A DNA stretch of 64,000 nt from Streptomyces albospinus (GCF_014648695.1 NZ_BMRP01000029.1:17403-81402), one strand, 5' to 3'; shown: positions 1-9,247, numbered from the stretch's first letter. Program-made: numbers and translations. Notes: generated by a model not told the origin, from the letters alone.

Positions 1-372
1 ACTCCACAGGGCCCGTGGCAGGACCGGAACCCATGGCGGGGCCAGGGCTCCAGCAAGAGGCTGGGCCTGGATGGCGCCCCAGCGGCAGCCGTGCTCGTCG
101 CCAGGGATTTCGATGCCCGCGGCGCGAGCAAGGCGGTGTCCGACCTCAGCCCACTCCGGTCCGGTCCGGTCCGGGCACGCTCGTCGGGATGGAGCAGGAT
201 GTCCATGTGGAGGATGGCGCATCGAGCGCCCTGAGGACTGGCGGTGAAGGGGTGCTCCATCCAGCGGGCCGTCGAGGTGCTCGGCCCACTGGGTGGAGGT
301 CCATATCGCTTGTTCGTCGTTCTGGTTGTAGAAGCCCAGGCCCGGCCGGTGGGCGACGACAGCGTGCCCGGT
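1..372 (-). pseudogene. possible relaxase/mobilisation-type remnant
   Basis: Read on the minus strand this segment gives coding-like peptides in two frames: one with 'GLGFYNQNDEQAIWTSTQW' (about 360-270) and, after a frame change, one with 'EWAEVGHRLARAAGIEIPGD' and 'EHGCRWGAIQAQ' toward the window edge. The second pattern resembles what I remember of relaxase or mobilisation proteins of actinomycete mobile elements. The gene runs off the left edge and is frameshifted. The family call rests on memory of the motif only. Confidence 0.25.
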
Positions 373-383
373 GGCCCGAGGTT

Positions 384-647
384 GACCTGGACAGTGGCAT
401 CGAGGAGGCGACGCTGCTCATCCTGGAATGGCTCGGCGAGCAGGGTGCCGGTGCCATGATCCGGGTCGAGGCGGAGCGCATGCGTGACGGGCTGCCGGCG
501 TGGACTTTCGCCACTTCCGGCGGGCCGTTGCGCGACGGTATGCGGGCCGACGGGGCTTCGGTTGCCGAGTGCATGGGGAGGGCACTGCTTCGATTGCGAG
601 ATGCCGGGCTGCGTGTGTCCCCTTCTGACGCCGTGTTCAGGGATTGA
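384..647 (+). pseudogene. hypothetical protein, 5'-truncated
   Basis: The frame ending at 647 has good actinomycete codon bias from about 384 and encodes an acidic segment containing 'ATLLILEWLGEQGAG', 'AWTFATSGGPLRDGMRADG' and 'RALLRLRDAGL'. No plausible start codon or ribosome site precedes it in frame, so it is probably the C-terminal part of a small hypothetical protein joined to unrelated DNA. Function unknown. Confidence 0.35.
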
Positions 648-650
648 GTT

Positions 651-960
651 GGTCGTCGGTGAGACTCTCGGGCCATCTGACGGTTTTGCCTACGTCGTAA
701 CGGACGGCGGTGCGTCGGTTCTTCGAGCAGGACGGGAGCCGAGCCAGGTTCCACGTCTGCTGGAGTATTGGCGGTCGTTGCCGCAGGATTTGGAGGCGAA
801 GGGCCAGTACGCCGAGCCGGTCGAGTACGCAGTGGCTGCGGGGATTGTGCTGCTGGCCGACGGCCAAGATGGGCTGACCTCTGATCAAAATGGGCTGACC
901 TCCGATGTCGTCGCCTCGACGGCCAGCCCCCCTCTGACGGGCTGCTGGGCTTCCCACTCT
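651..960 (+). other. unassigned coding-like stretch with IS-end-like tandem repeat
   Basis: A plus-strand frame here has moderate codon bias ('GFAYVVTDGGASVLRAG', 'LLEYWRSLPQDLEAKGQYAE') but no recognisable family. At 868-906 the motif TGGGCTGACCTCyGAT occurs twice, separated by CAAAA. Multiple short terminal repeats containing GATCAAAAT are typical of IS21-type element ends, so this may be an insertion-sequence end without its transposase. Speculative. Confidence 0.25.
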
Positions 961-1018
961 CGGCACAGGCATGAGCGTCCCAACCGACTACGCATGAACG
1001 TGCTCCGGGAAGGGCGAC

Positions 1019-1852
1019 TCAGCGGAAGGCGGAGACATTCTCCGAAACCCACTGGTGGAACGGCCTGGCGGGGGATCCGGTGACCCTTGAGACCGTGTCG
1101 CGCACCGTCAGGAGTTCGTCGTTGACGTCCCCGCCTGTCACATCCAGCACCGCATCCGCGGCCTCGGCTCCGAGGAAAATGGACATGTGCTGGTGGGCCT
1201 CCTCCCGGCTGATCTCCGCAAACGGCACCTCCCGCCCCAAGGCCGCTGCGATGACCTTCACCTGCTGCCGGGCCGTCACCCTCTCTGGCCCGGTCAGCGA
1301 ATACGTCTGCCCCTGGTGACCGGGCTCGGTCAAGGCCACTCGCGCCACCGCCGCAATGTCCGCAGGGTGAATCGTGGGCAGCCCGGTGTCTGCATACGGC
1401 ACGCGGACCGTTTGGTGCTCGCGGATTGACGCCGCCCACCACAGGGCGTTCGAGGCGAACTGCGTTGGCCGCAGAACCGTCCAGGCCATGCCGCTGTCCT
1501 TGAGCAGCCGCTCGACAGCCATGTTCTCGCGGGCGGGACCCAGATGCGGATGCGTCTGGACGGTGATGGACGACATGAGCACCACATGCGCGACATCTGC
1601 CTGCCGGGCGGCGTCGAGGATGTCGGCGTCAGAACCCATCCGCGACACGAGGAACAGCGAGCGCACTCCTTCCAGTGCGGGCTCCAGGGAAGCCATGTCG
1701 GCGAAGTCACCTTCACTCACCTCCACGCCCTCGGGGAACGAGGCCCGCGCAGCGTCGCGGGTGAGCCCCCGCAGTGGTCCGGCACCGCACGCATGCAGCT
1801 CTTTGAGCAGAGCACTTCCTATGTTCCCGGTGGCTCCTGTCACGAGAATCAT
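1019..1852 (-). CDS. NmrA-like NAD(P)-binding reductase (atypical SDR)
   Basis: A 277-residue cytoplasmic protein. It opens with the Rossmann dinucleotide-binding motif 'ILVTGATGNIGSALLKEL' (TGxxGxxG, residues 2-19) and lacks the YxxxK catalytic pair of classical SDRs, fitting the NmrA/HSCARG-like group that binds NAD(P)H or reduces quinones. 'VVLMSSITVQTHPH' and 'AWTVLRPTQFASN' are typical later motifs. The ATG at 1852 follows AGGAGAAGG. Its promoter has the 19-bp-spacer palindromic layout recognised by MerR/SoxR-type activators (1889-1919), so induction by redox-active compounds is an attractive inference. Substrate unknown. Confidence 0.85.
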   Translation of the reverse strand: MILVTGATGNIGSALLKELHACGAGPLRGLTRDAARASFPEGVEVSEGDFADMASLEPALEGVRSLFLVSRMGSDADILDAARQADVAHVVLMSSITVQTHPHLGPARENMAVERLLKDSGMAWTVLRPTQFASNALWWAASIREHQTVRVPYADTGLPTIHPADIAAVARVALTEPGHQGQTYSLTGPERVTARQQVKVIAAALGREVPFAEISREEAHQHMSIFLGAEAADAVLDVTGGDVNDELLTVRDTVSRVTGSPARPFHQWVSENVSAFR

Positions 1853-1888
1853 GCGCCTTCTCCTGTCGCGTGGTGATCAACTAGAGGA

Positions 1889-1919
1889 AAGCTATGACCT
1901 CAATCAAGCTTGAGGTCAA
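1889..1919 (-). promoter_or_regulatory. MerR/SoxR-type promoter with 19-bp spacer
   Basis: On the minus strand TTGACC (1919-1914) and TAGCTT (1894-1889) are separated by exactly 19 bp. The spacer region carries the inverted repeat GACCTCAA-N6-TTGAGGTC (1896-1917). An overlong spacer with a dyad between -35 and -10 is the hallmark of promoters activated by MerR-family regulators, and CCTCAA/TTGAGG half-sites are SoxR-like. It lies 37 bp upstream of the reductase start at 1852. Confidence 0.7.
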
Positions 1920-2286
1920 GATGATCGCCGGCAGGGTTCCTGCAGGCGAGCGTGCTCCGGACTCGGTCGGGCATCTCACCGGCGAGTGCACCGACACCCA
2001 CGTTGTCGGTCGCCGCAGTGCCGTCATCTCTCATCAGCATTCACGAGTCAGTCGATCACCAACCGCCTCCGGAACCCGTTGTCCCTCGCCAATGAATCCA
2101 GGCCGTTTGTCACCGAAGCCAGTCTTTGCGGCGGAGGCGACCGACCCGCCGGACACATCGTCGCGGAGGATGACTGTGCTTCCGCCCCCTGCCCGATCAC
2201 GCCGCGCACGTCTCGTGCCGGAGGCTCATACGAGTGTGCCGCTCAGGCTGACGGAAAGCGTCGGGGGGTGTCTGAGGATAAGTCAC

Positions 2287-2829
2287 ATGAACCTTCACGC
2301 GCTCTCCTCTCCCACCAAATCCGCAGCGGCACCTCCCCGTTGGGCGGTATGGGCCGCACACCTGACCACGCTGGTGGTCCTGCCCAGTGGGCTGTGGCGC
2401 ATCGCCATGGTGCTCGGATACCCCGCCGGTTACACCGAGGCGGGCTTCGTACCCTTCGAGACGCTCGGGTCCAAGGCCTGGATGCTGACGCTCAGCGTGC
2501 TCTGCGAGTTGGTCGCCTTCCTGACGATCGGCCTGGTACGACCGTGGGGGGAAGTCATCCCGCGCTGGATACCGCTGGTCGGAGGGCGCAGGGTCCGTCC
2601 CATGGCCGCTGTCGCCCCTGCCGCCCTGGGCGCAGTCGCCCTGACCGTGCTCTGGGTCAACGTCCCCTGGTGGTGGACGTATCCGCACGAGGACATGACA
2701 CACACCGGGCACCTGCTCGTCGGCATTCTCTACCAGCCGATGGCCCTCTGGGGCCCGCTGACCGCAGCCGTCACGATCTCCTACTACCGCCGTCATCGCG
2801 CCGCACAGCGCCGAGGATCGACCGACTGA
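2287..2829 (+). CDS. integral membrane protein, about 4 TM segments
   Basis: A 180-residue hydrophobic protein. Likely membrane segments are near residues 19-40 ('WAVWAAHLTTLVVLPSGLW'), 66-85 ('AWMLTLSVLCELVAFLTIGL'), 110-127 ('AAVAPAALGAVALTVLWV') and 145-163, followed by an arginine-rich tail, so the C-terminus is probably cytoplasmic. I recognise no enzyme or transporter motif. The ATG at 2287 is the best start because the upstream in-frame sequence has no codon bias. Neighbours give no functional hint. Confidence 0.7.
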   Translation: MNLHALSSPTKSAAAPPRWAVWAAHLTTLVVLPSGLWRIAMVLGYPAGYTEAGFVPFETLGSKAWMLTLSVLCELVAFLTIGLVRPWGEVIPRWIPLVGGRRVRPMAAVAPAALGAVALTVLWVNVPWWWTYPHEDMTHTGHLLVGILYQPMALWGPLTAAVTISYYRRHRAAQRRGSTD

Positions 2830-3074
2830 GGGATCCGGCGCCAGGCGCGGGCGGCTGGAATCGGTGACGAACGGGCCTGCATCTTTAGAGGCTGCCTCGG
2901 GCAGGTACCGGCGGCAAGGTCGCTGGGGTCGTTCGGCCTGATCAACTGGCCTTACGGGGGATGACGGCCACTTGTGGTCGGCGTGGTTGCTGTACTTCGC
3001 TGCTGTACGGCACGACAGAGCATGCTGGACCGCACGGCTGGGGATGGAGGGAGGTCCGGCGTCGAAGACGCCTG
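2830..3074. other. no gene; remnant peptide WSAWLLYFAAV
   Basis: No complete gene. A plus-strand frame around 2944-3000 encodes 'TGDDGHLWSAWLLYFAAV', whose core reappears in the minus-strand remnant near 48.1 kb, so this is probably a decayed copy of the same small membrane-associated protein. Confidence 0.35.
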
Positions 3075-3800
3075 TCACTTGTTCCCGCGATCTCGCTGGT
3101 GATGGCTCCGGGTGATCAGCCATGTCCCGCCGACTGTCAGCAGCGCGAAGAGAGCCAGACCCGCGCCCTGTGCGGCTGGGAGACACAGACGATCGCGCAG
3201 GGGAAATTTCCCGGTGAGGGTGACCTGAAGCGATCCGACGGCGAAGGCGATGGCGGCCGTGAAGACCGCGACGACTTCGACGGCGCGGACGGACGACGTG
3301 TGCAGGGAACGTTCCAACTACGCATTGGCCGCTGCCTGTCGCTCCCCACGGCGTTGCTGCTCGACGTCCTGCAGGGCTCGCAGACGTCCTTCCTGGATTG
3401 CGTCCCGTTTCGCCAGGTGCTGGTCCTGCAGAACGCGGAGGCTGGCAGTGGGGCTGGCCGCGCGCGGCCTCCGTGGCCCCCAACTGCCCACCCTCCTCGC
3501 CGAGAACGGCATCATCGGGCCGAGCGGTAAGGAGGAAGCTGAGGATCGATCGACTCCTCGGCCTCAATGTCGGCGGTGGTGGCGAAGTCCCCAGCGCCCT
3601 TCTCGATACGGGTGAGCCGCTGGCCGTACATGGAGCGCACGATGTCCGCGCCATGTACGTGCCGCAGCTATCGCCACCCCAGCATCGTCAAGGCTGCCAT
3701 ACGAGTTGATCACGCCGCGCAGCATAGCTGTCAGCGCGGAAATCAGACCGTGACAGCGTCTTCCCGTGGGAACACCGCAGGACACCGCCGGAAAACCCAC
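3075..3800 (-). pseudogene. decayed membrane protein with coiled-coil N-terminal part
   Basis: The minus strand carries coding-like pieces in different frames: 'LISALTAMLRGVINSYGSLD' (about 3745-3686), then in another frame 'GADIVRSMYGQRLTRIEKGA', then a frame from 3515 with a charged helical segment 'LQDQHLAKRDAIQEGRLRAL', a TAG codon at 3320-3318, and in the same frame two hydrophobic segments ('VVAVFTAAIAFAVGSLQV', 'GLALFALLTVGGTWLI') to the stop at 3075. The in-frame TAG and frame changes indicate a pseudogene. Family unknown. Confidence 0.4.
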
Positions 3801-3897
3801 GACCGCGTCAACGCCCTCAGTCCCACTGATCTTCAGTCTTCACACATCGGTGATCAACGGTGCCCGCACCCATCTCCGGGCGGGCCCGTCGGCACGA

Positions 3898-4509
3898 TCA
3901 CGGTCTGCTCGCGGAGTGCTGCCCAGCCCAGTCGGTGGCAGCCACCACCTCGCACGCGATGTCCACGACAGCCCGCCCATCCGTCACCACCCGCACGGTC
4001 TCCGCAGGAGCCCGCTGATCCAGCAACCTGGCCTTGCGAGCACTGCCCTTCAGCTCCTGGTCCAGCTCCGAGCCGAGTTCCCGGCCCATCAGCCGCTTGC
4101 GGGCGGTGGCATCGGAGGCAGTCAGCAGAACTCGTACGATCCGCACATCGGCGCCCATGGCACGCTCGAACATGCCCGTCGCCTCTGGCAGCACACTCAC
4201 GGTGTTCGTGTAGATCAGACGTCGGTAGCCGCGCTGGGCGAAGTTCGCCCACACCGCACTCAGGTTGCTCTCGACGATCTCTGTGCGGTGAGGATCCCCC
4301 TCTGGTGCTGGATGCACCTGCCCCATGAAGTCACCCTCGATGACGGCGTGAGCGATCGCCGCCTCGCGCAGCAACGCCGAAACCTCCCATCCCACTGTCG
4401 TCTTGCCGACACCGGCCCGCCCACCAATGAGCAGCACTTCTGCATGATCCATGAGGGCAGCGTGCCAGCTGGCGAGCACCTCACGCGATCCGATATCGAT
4501 CCCTTCCAT
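3898..4509 (-). CDS. small P-loop NTPase / kinase-like protein
   Basis: About 203 residues if started at ATG 4509, or 184 from ATG 4452. A Walker A motif 'LLIGGRAGVGKTTVG' sits at the N-terminus, followed by 'VIEGDFMGQVHPAPEGDPHR' and 'RRLIYTNTVSVLPEATGMF', an arrangement I associate with small uncharacterised actinomycete AAA/kinase-like ATP-binding proteins. It is transcribed in the same direction as the lasso cluster but 166 bp downstream of the exporter, so membership in that operon is doubtful. Substrate unknown. Confidence 0.7.
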   Translation of the reverse strand: MEGIDIGSREVLASWHAALMDHAEVLLIGGRAGVGKTTVGWEVSALLREAAIAHAVIEGDFMGQVHPAPEGDPHRTEIVESNLSAVWANFAQRGYRRLIYTNTVSVLPEATGMFERAMGADVRIVRVLLTASDATARKRLMGRELGSELDQELKGSARKARLLDQRAPAETVRVVTDGRAVVDIACEVVAATDWAGQHSASRP

Positions 4510-4675
4510 GACCACGGCCCCGCCAGCAAGATCACATCTACGGCTGGAGCACTGGGCGGCGCCGGCCCGGATGGGCTGGTGTCTTCCCGCTTCACTCCGT
4601 CCCGGCCCGAGGGCCACCTCTGTGAAACGCCAGTCGGGAGCATGAACAAAGCCGTATCGATCCGAGTCAACAAGC

Positions 4676-6478
4676 TCAGTCGTCCACGGCCGAGTAGTTG
4701 ACGAGTTGCGTCGCCGCCAGCTCGGCGTAGAGGGCGTCGCCCTGGACCAGGTGCGCATGTGTGCCCACGGCCCGGACGCGCCCGGCCTCCATCACCACGA
4801 TGCGGTCTGCGTTGGTCACGGTGGACAGGCGGTGCGCCACCACCAGGACGGTTGTGGTGCGGGCCAGGTCGGCGATGGTGTCGCGCAGGGCGGCTTCGTT
4901 GGCGGCGTCGAGCTGTGAGGTGGCCTCGTCGAGGAGTAGTAGCCGGGGTGTGCGCAGCAAGGCCCTGGCGATCGCGATGCGTTGGCGTTCGCCGCCGGAG
5001 AGGTTGCTGCCCCGGTGGCCGACGGGGGTGTCGAGTCCCTGGGGCAGCCGGTCGGCGACGGTGTCGAGCCGGGCGCGACGCAGCACCGTGCGGAGCTGGT
5101 TCTCGGTGGCGTGCGGGCAGCCGAGGAGCAGGTTGTCGCGCAGGGTGCCCGCCAGGACGGGTGCGTCCTGCTCCACGTAGCCCGTGGCGGCGCGCAGTTC
5201 GGCGAGGGGCCAGTGGCGTGTGTCCCGGCCGTCGAGCAGGATGCGGCCCGCGTCGGGTTCCCAGAACCGCTCGATGAGCGAGAAGACGGTGGTTTTGCCC
5301 GCGCCGGAGGGGCCGACGAAGGCGGTCATGCCGCGGGCGGGGATCGTGAAGGACACGTCGCGGTGGACGACGGGCGACCCCGGCCGGTAGGCGAAGCTCA
5401 CCCTGTCGAAGGCGACGGCGGCCGGGCCGGGCGGCTCGGTGTGCGAAGTGATGGGCGTGGTCTCCTCGACGGGCAGGTCCTCGGTCTCGCCGATGCGCAG
5501 GGCCGCTGCCGCACCGACTTGCAACTGTCCTGCCACTGCGGCAAGTTGGCCGACCCGTGGCGCGAGGGAGAAGAGGTAGAGCAGGAAAGCGACCAGTGTC
5601 GAGACGCTGATCGCGTGCGCGGCGACCCGTGCCCCGCCCACACCGAGCACGGCGAGGAAGGCGATGTGCGTGGCCGCCCCGGTGACCGTGTCCGAAGCGA
5701 CTTCCCATGAGGCAGCGCGCACGCCGGTGCGCCGGGCGTGCTCGGCTGCCTCGTGGAGCCGAGCGATCTCACGCTGTTCCGCGCCGCATGCCTTGATGGT
5801 GCGGAAGGCGCCGAAGGCGCGCTCCAAGGCGGTGGCCATGTCGCCGATGGCTTGCTGGGTCTGCTGGGCGGCGCGTCCGATCCGGGGGACGATGCCGCCG
5901 CAGGCGACGGCGACCAGCGCGATCACCGCCAGGGTCACGACCAGCAGCACGGGGTCGAGCAGGGCCATCATGCCCACGGTGATCAGGCTGATGACGGTCT
6001 GGGTGAGGGCCGATGCCATGGCCTGGGTGGCGACTTGGCGCAACACGGTGGTGTCGGAGGTGACGCGGGCGATGAGGTCGCCGGGGTCATGGCGTTCGGC
6101 CACCGGTACGCGCAGCCGGAGCAGCCGGCCGGCCAGACGGCGTCGTGCGGCGCAGACCACGGATTCGGCGGCCCGTTCCAGTACGTAGTACCCCAGGGCG
6201 ACGAGGACGGCGCCGGTGAGCACGAGGGCGCCGAGGGCGAGCATGTCGCCGGTCGCCCGGTGACCCGCGCCGAGCTCGTCGACCAGGCGCTTGGCGGCGA
6301 GGGGTTGGACGAGACCCGCCGCACCGCCGAGGAGGCCGAGCAGGGTGCCGCCGAGGATGGGGCCGCGTTGCGGCATGAGCTGCCGGGCGAGGGCGCACCG
6401 GGCGGGGTGCGTCGTGGGGGCGTGGCCCGACCCGGCTTGAGCGGTGGTGAGATGCTCCGCTCGCGTATCCACGCTCAC
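4676..6478 (-). CDS. lasso peptide ABC exporter (fused permease-ATPase)
   Basis: A 600-residue half-transporter with an N-terminal membrane domain of about six helices (residues ~35-320) and a C-terminal nucleotide-binding domain. The latter shows Walker A 'FVGPSGAGKTT', signature 'NLSGGERQRIAIARALL', Walker B 'LLLLDEATSQLD' and H-loop 'VVAHRLSTV'. It works as a dimer in the membrane. No N-terminal C39 peptidase domain is present, as expected when a separate B2 protein removes the leader. It starts 4 bp after the B2 stop, as the last gene of the lasso operon, and probably exports the mature peptide and gives self-protection. Confidence 0.93.
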   Translation of the reverse strand: MSVDTRAEHLTTAQAGSGHAPTTHPARCALARQLMPQRGPILGGTLLGLLGGAAGLVQPLAAKRLVDELGAGHRATGDMLALGALVLTGAVLVALGYYVLERAAESVVCAARRRLAGRLLRLRVPVAERHDPGDLIARVTSDTTVLRQVATQAMASALTQTVISLITVGMMALLDPVLLVVTLAVIALVAVACGGIVPRIGRAAQQTQQAIGDMATALERAFGAFRTIKACGAEQREIARLHEAAEHARRTGVRAASWEVASDTVTGAATHIAFLAVLGVGGARVAAHAISVSTLVAFLLYLFSLAPRVGQLAAVAGQLQVGAAAALRIGETEDLPVEETTPITSHTEPPGPAAVAFDRVSFAYRPGSPVVHRDVSFTIPARGMTAFVGPSGAGKTTVFSLIERFWEPDAGRILLDGRDTRHWPLAELRAATGYVEQDAPVLAGTLRDNLLLGCPHATENQLRTVLRRARLDTVADRLPQGLDTPVGHRGSNLSGGERQRIAIARALLRTPRLLLLDEATSQLDAANEAALRDTIADLARTTTVLVVAHRLSTVTNADRIVVMEAGRVRAVGTHAHLVQGDALYAELAATQLVNYSAVDD

Positions 6479-6482
6479 GACG

Positions 6483-6899
6483 TCACTCCACGGTCAGGAA
6501 GCGCTGGTAGTAGTCGGCCGGGCAACCCTCGCCCACCAGCTCGCCATCGGCCTCGACCCAGGCATGGGCGGCGAACGGTGGCCGCTTGCGGGCACCCACA
6601 CACCACGTGGCCCACTGACCGTGCATCCGGCACAGCAGCACAGTGGCCAGTGACCGGGGCAGGCATCCCTTCTGGCCGCCGCAGGAGAGGCTGACCGCGA
6701 GGACGGAGTCCCTGGCGTCCATCGTCTGTTGCAGGCCGGCGGGGCGCGCGCCGCGTCGTAGCCGGCGAAGGAGCGTGCAGATGCGTCCGGGGGGCTGGGT
6801 GGCAAGCAGATGGGCGCATCCGACGGCGAACCGAGCGGCCCAACGGCGGCCGAAGGGGACGGCTTCCGGGCAATACGGCACCGCCTCTGGAGTGGTCAT
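6483..6899 (-). CDS. lasso peptide leader peptidase, B2 protein (transglutaminase-like fold)
   Basis: 138 residues, the McjB-C-like cysteine protease that cuts the leader from the lasso precursor. The catalytic Cys lies in 'CGGQKGCLPRSLATVLLCR', the His in 'PFAAHAWVEADGE' and the Asp in the same segment, in the canonical order. 'HGQWATWCVGARK' is the usual linking motif. The ATG at 6899 overlaps the B1 stop as ATGA, giving translational coupling; upstream in-frame codons belong to the B1 region. It is split from the recognition domain, the normal arrangement in actinobacterial lasso clusters. Confidence 0.93.
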   Translation of the reverse strand: MTTPEAVPYCPEAVPFGRRWAARFAVGCAHLLATQPPGRICTLLRRLRRGARPAGLQQTMDARDSVLAVSLSCGGQKGCLPRSLATVLLCRMHGQWATWCVGARKRPPFAAHAWVEADGELVGEGCPADYYQRFLTVE

Positions 6900-7192
6900 G
6901 ACGGTGTCCCCCCGGCCCTTCCGAGGCGGCGCTGGACGGAGACGAGGTTGGCGGACCGCAGTTCGTCGAAGATGCGATGGACGTCGCGTTCCGCCTCCGT
7001 GGGGTCCACGGCGTACTGTTCGGTCAGCGCGGAGGCCGCCCGGTCGGGTGGCTCGCCATCGAGCAGCACGCGCAGGACGAGGGCCGCGGTGGGGTTGAGG
7101 GTCCAGTACTCCCCCGTGGACTGGTCGAGCAGGGCCATGCCGTACTCGGTCTCGGTCATCAGCACGCCGGAGCGGAGTCGCAGCGTATCCAT
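6896..7192 (-). CDS. lasso peptide leader-recognition protein, B1 (PqqD-like RRE)
   Basis: 98 residues from ATG 7192, chosen because GAGGGGGAC lies just upstream; an upstream ATG at 7225 has no ribosome site. The sequence 'GVLMTETEYGMALLDQ', 'GEYWTLNPTAALVLRVLLDG' and 'IFDELRSANLVSV' is the PqqD/RRE winged-helix fold that binds the precursor leader and delivers it to B2 and the cyclase. It begins 36 bp after the cyclase stop and overlaps the B2 start. Confidence 0.92.
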   Translation of the reverse strand: MDTLRLRSGVLMTETEYGMALLDQSTGEYWTLNPTAALVLRVLLDGEPPDRAASALTEQYAVDPTEAERDVHRIFDELRSANLVSVQRRLGRAGGTPS

Positions 7193-7228
7193 CTGTCCCC
7201 CTCGATCGGGTTGTCGACGAGTCATGGT

Positions 7229-9070
7229 TCAGAGGTGCCTGGCCTCGCGCGAGCGGAGCCACAACTCGCAGGCCACGGTGGTGTGCAGGAGCGCGCTCTC
7301 GGTCTCCACGTCCAGCGGGCGCATGCACCAGTCGCGCAGCGCGACGGTATCGATCAGGCCGAGCCGCGCGAGACGGGAGTCCTCGCACAGGGCCAGCAAT
7401 CGGGCGCGGTGTTCGCGCAGTCCGGCCTCCTCCTCCAGCGAGGCATTGGCCTTGGTGGCGCGGGTCCGGCTGACCTCCGGCACGATGCCGCGCGTCGCCT
7501 CCACGATGAGGGGCTTGTACCGCCAGGGCGTGATCCGCTCCCAGGGCCGTACCGCGAGCGCCGCCTCGACGACCTGGGTGTCGTAGTACGGCGCGGAGCA
7601 GACGATTCCCCATGGCCCGGCCAACTGCCCCATGTGGCGGACGAAACGGGAGAGGGCCTCCATCGCGACCAGCTCACGGTGGGTGCCGTGGTCCGGTGCC
7701 AGGGCTTCGGCGACGGGCGCCGCGGCAAGGAATTGCCGGCGCACCGAGGCCACCGCCTCCGGGGTGGTCCAGTGCGGCAGCCGGGGCGGTTCGGCCCACT
7801 GCAGCACCGGTGTGTTCGCGGGCGACGGCGGCTTGGCGAGGTCCGCGGCGACCCGCTTCATCCAGGCCGGATACGAGCGGCGGTCGACGAGCTGACCAGC
7901 CAGCCGGCGTCGGCTCCATCGGTACTTGGCGCGGTAGCCTCGCAAGTGACGTATGGCGATGCGCGGATGGGTCCGGACGAGCTGGTGCAGTCGCGCCACA
8001 CATCCGCTCAGCAATTCGTCGCCGCCGATGCCAGTGAGGTGCAGACCCGACCCGCACTCCCGCGCCGCTCGTACGACACTCATGCGCCGTTTGTGGTCGA
8101 CGGCCATCTCTGAGGGCGCGTCGAGGAGTTCGTCGAAGGCGTCGAGGCCGTCGAACGTGAGGGGCACGCAGTCGGCGTCGATGACATGGTGCTCGACCAC
8201 ACCCAATGCCTCGACGGTGCGCCTCGCCCAGAGGGTGTCGTCGGCGAGCGGGTCGCGGGAGTCGGCGGTATAGGCGACGACCTTCGCTCCACCGGCCACG
8301 GCGGCGCAGCAGATCGCCGTGGAGTCCAGTCCGCCCAGATCGCAGCTGACCAGGGAGCGCCCCCGGGTCCGGACATCGACGGCCGTGGTCAGCGCCTCCG
8401 CGAAGCGGGCGGCGCCCTCGCGCAGAGGGATGTCGGGCGCGGGCGGTGTCCACCAACCCTTGGTCCGGGCCTGCCCGTTGGGGCCGATGGTCAGCTGGTG
8501 GCCGACCGGCACGGTATCCACGCCGCGCCAGACGGGGACCGTGTGGAGCGGGTACGGCAGGCCCATGGCGAGCAGTTGGAGGGCCAAGCGGTCCTCGTCG
8601 AGCGAGGCGCCGAGGAGCTCGGCGAGCACATCAGCGCGATCGCAGGCCACGGCCGTGGAACCGGCACGCCCGTGAAATACCCTGCGCACACCGACGACGC
8701 CACCCTGGAGGCGGAGGCTCGCGTCGGCGGAACGGGCCAGTAGGTGGAAACTTCCGGGCCAAGCGGCAGCGAACCGGTCGAGAACGTCCAGGGACCCGGT
8801 GGTCCGCACCGCAGTGGCGGCGCGCGTCGCCTCGACTGCCGTCACCGCATGTTCGCCGAGGACCGCCACATTCGCGTCACCGACGCCTCCCACTGTGAGG
8901 GTGTCCTGAGGCCAACGCCCCAGCAGCCACGGCCTGTCGGAGGGGTGCGGGATGGACTGGAGGGCGTGCGGGCGGGCCTTCGCCACGATGGCCTCGACCG
9001 CCTTGTCGGGCGTGTCGGGCAGGACGAGGAACCATGTCGATATCTCGGACAGGAACGTAAAGCGATTCAC
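7229..9070 (-). CDS. lasso peptide macrolactam synthetase (asparagine synthetase-like cyclase, C protein)
   Basis: 613 residues. It adenylates the Asp side chain of the core and closes the ring onto the new N-terminal amine. The C-terminal half carries the PP-loop 'SLVSCDLGGLDSTAICC' and 'HLTGIGGDELLSG', as in AsnB. The N-terminal glutaminase-like domain lacks the catalytic Cys at position 2, as usual for lasso cyclases. GTG 9070 follows GGAGGTAACGGAACC, a strong site; the longer ATG frame has none. It is separated from the precursor gene by 177 bp containing a strong hairpin (9129-9173). Confidence 0.93.
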   Translation of the reverse strand: MNRFTFLSEISTWFLVLPDTPDKAVEAIVAKARPHALQSIPHPSDRPWLLGRWPQDTLTVGGVGDANVAVLGEHAVTAVEATRAATAVRTTGSLDVLDRFAAAWPGSFHLLARSADASLRLQGGVVGVRRVFHGRAGSTAVACDRADVLAELLGASLDEDRLALQLLAMGLPYPLHTVPVWRGVDTVPVGHQLTIGPNGQARTKGWWTPPAPDIPLREGAARFAEALTTAVDVRTRGRSLVSCDLGGLDSTAICCAAVAGGAKVVAYTADSRDPLADDTLWARRTVEALGVVEHHVIDADCVPLTFDGLDAFDELLDAPSEMAVDHKRRMSVVRAARECGSGLHLTGIGGDELLSGCVARLHQLVRTHPRIAIRHLRGYRAKYRWSRRRLAGQLVDRRSYPAWMKRVAADLAKPPSPANTPVLQWAEPPRLPHWTTPEAVASVRRQFLAAAPVAEALAPDHGTHRELVAMEALSRFVRHMGQLAGPWGIVCSAPYYDTQVVEAALAVRPWERITPWRYKPLIVEATRGIVPEVSRTRATKANASLEEEAGLREHRARLLALCEDSRLARLGLIDTVALRDWCMRPLDVETESALLHTTVACELWLRSREARHL

Positions 9071-9128
9071 GGTTCCGTTACCTCCGGTCGCCGGGGCGGT
9101 GGGCAACATACGGTGAACGAAAGGGAAT

Positions 9129-9173
9129 CGGGGGGTGAATGTCCCTGCACGACACAGGCCATCACCCCCCGAC
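9129..9173 (-). terminator. intercistronic hairpin between lasso precursor and cyclase
   Basis: TCGGGGGGTGA and TCACCCCCCGA pair perfectly over 11 bp around a 23-nt loop. It sits between the precursor and the biosynthetic genes, where partial terminators or RNA-stabilising hairpins often raise precursor expression over that of the enzymes. The T-rich tract on the minus strand is short, so attenuation rather than full termination is likely. Confidence 0.55.
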
Positions 9174-9247
9174 CCCGGGGATGACCCCGCTCGTCACCGG
9201 TCAAATTCCAGAGGACTCAAACCGTGAAAGCGGGCCCCGTAGGCACC

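Noticed and set aside
2197..3654. 485-codon minus-strand open frame
   Set aside because: It overlaps the membrane protein gene antisense, is Arg/Pro/Ser-rich without motifs and has no ribosome site; an artefact of high GC.
4260..5708. 482-codon minus-strand frame across the ABC exporter
   Set aside because: Shadow of the exporter in another frame; Arg/Pro/His-rich low-complexity translation.
6896..7225. Longer B1 start at ATG 7225
   Set aside because: No ribosome site and the extra residues do not fit the PqqD fold; ATG 7192 has GAGGGGGAC upstream.
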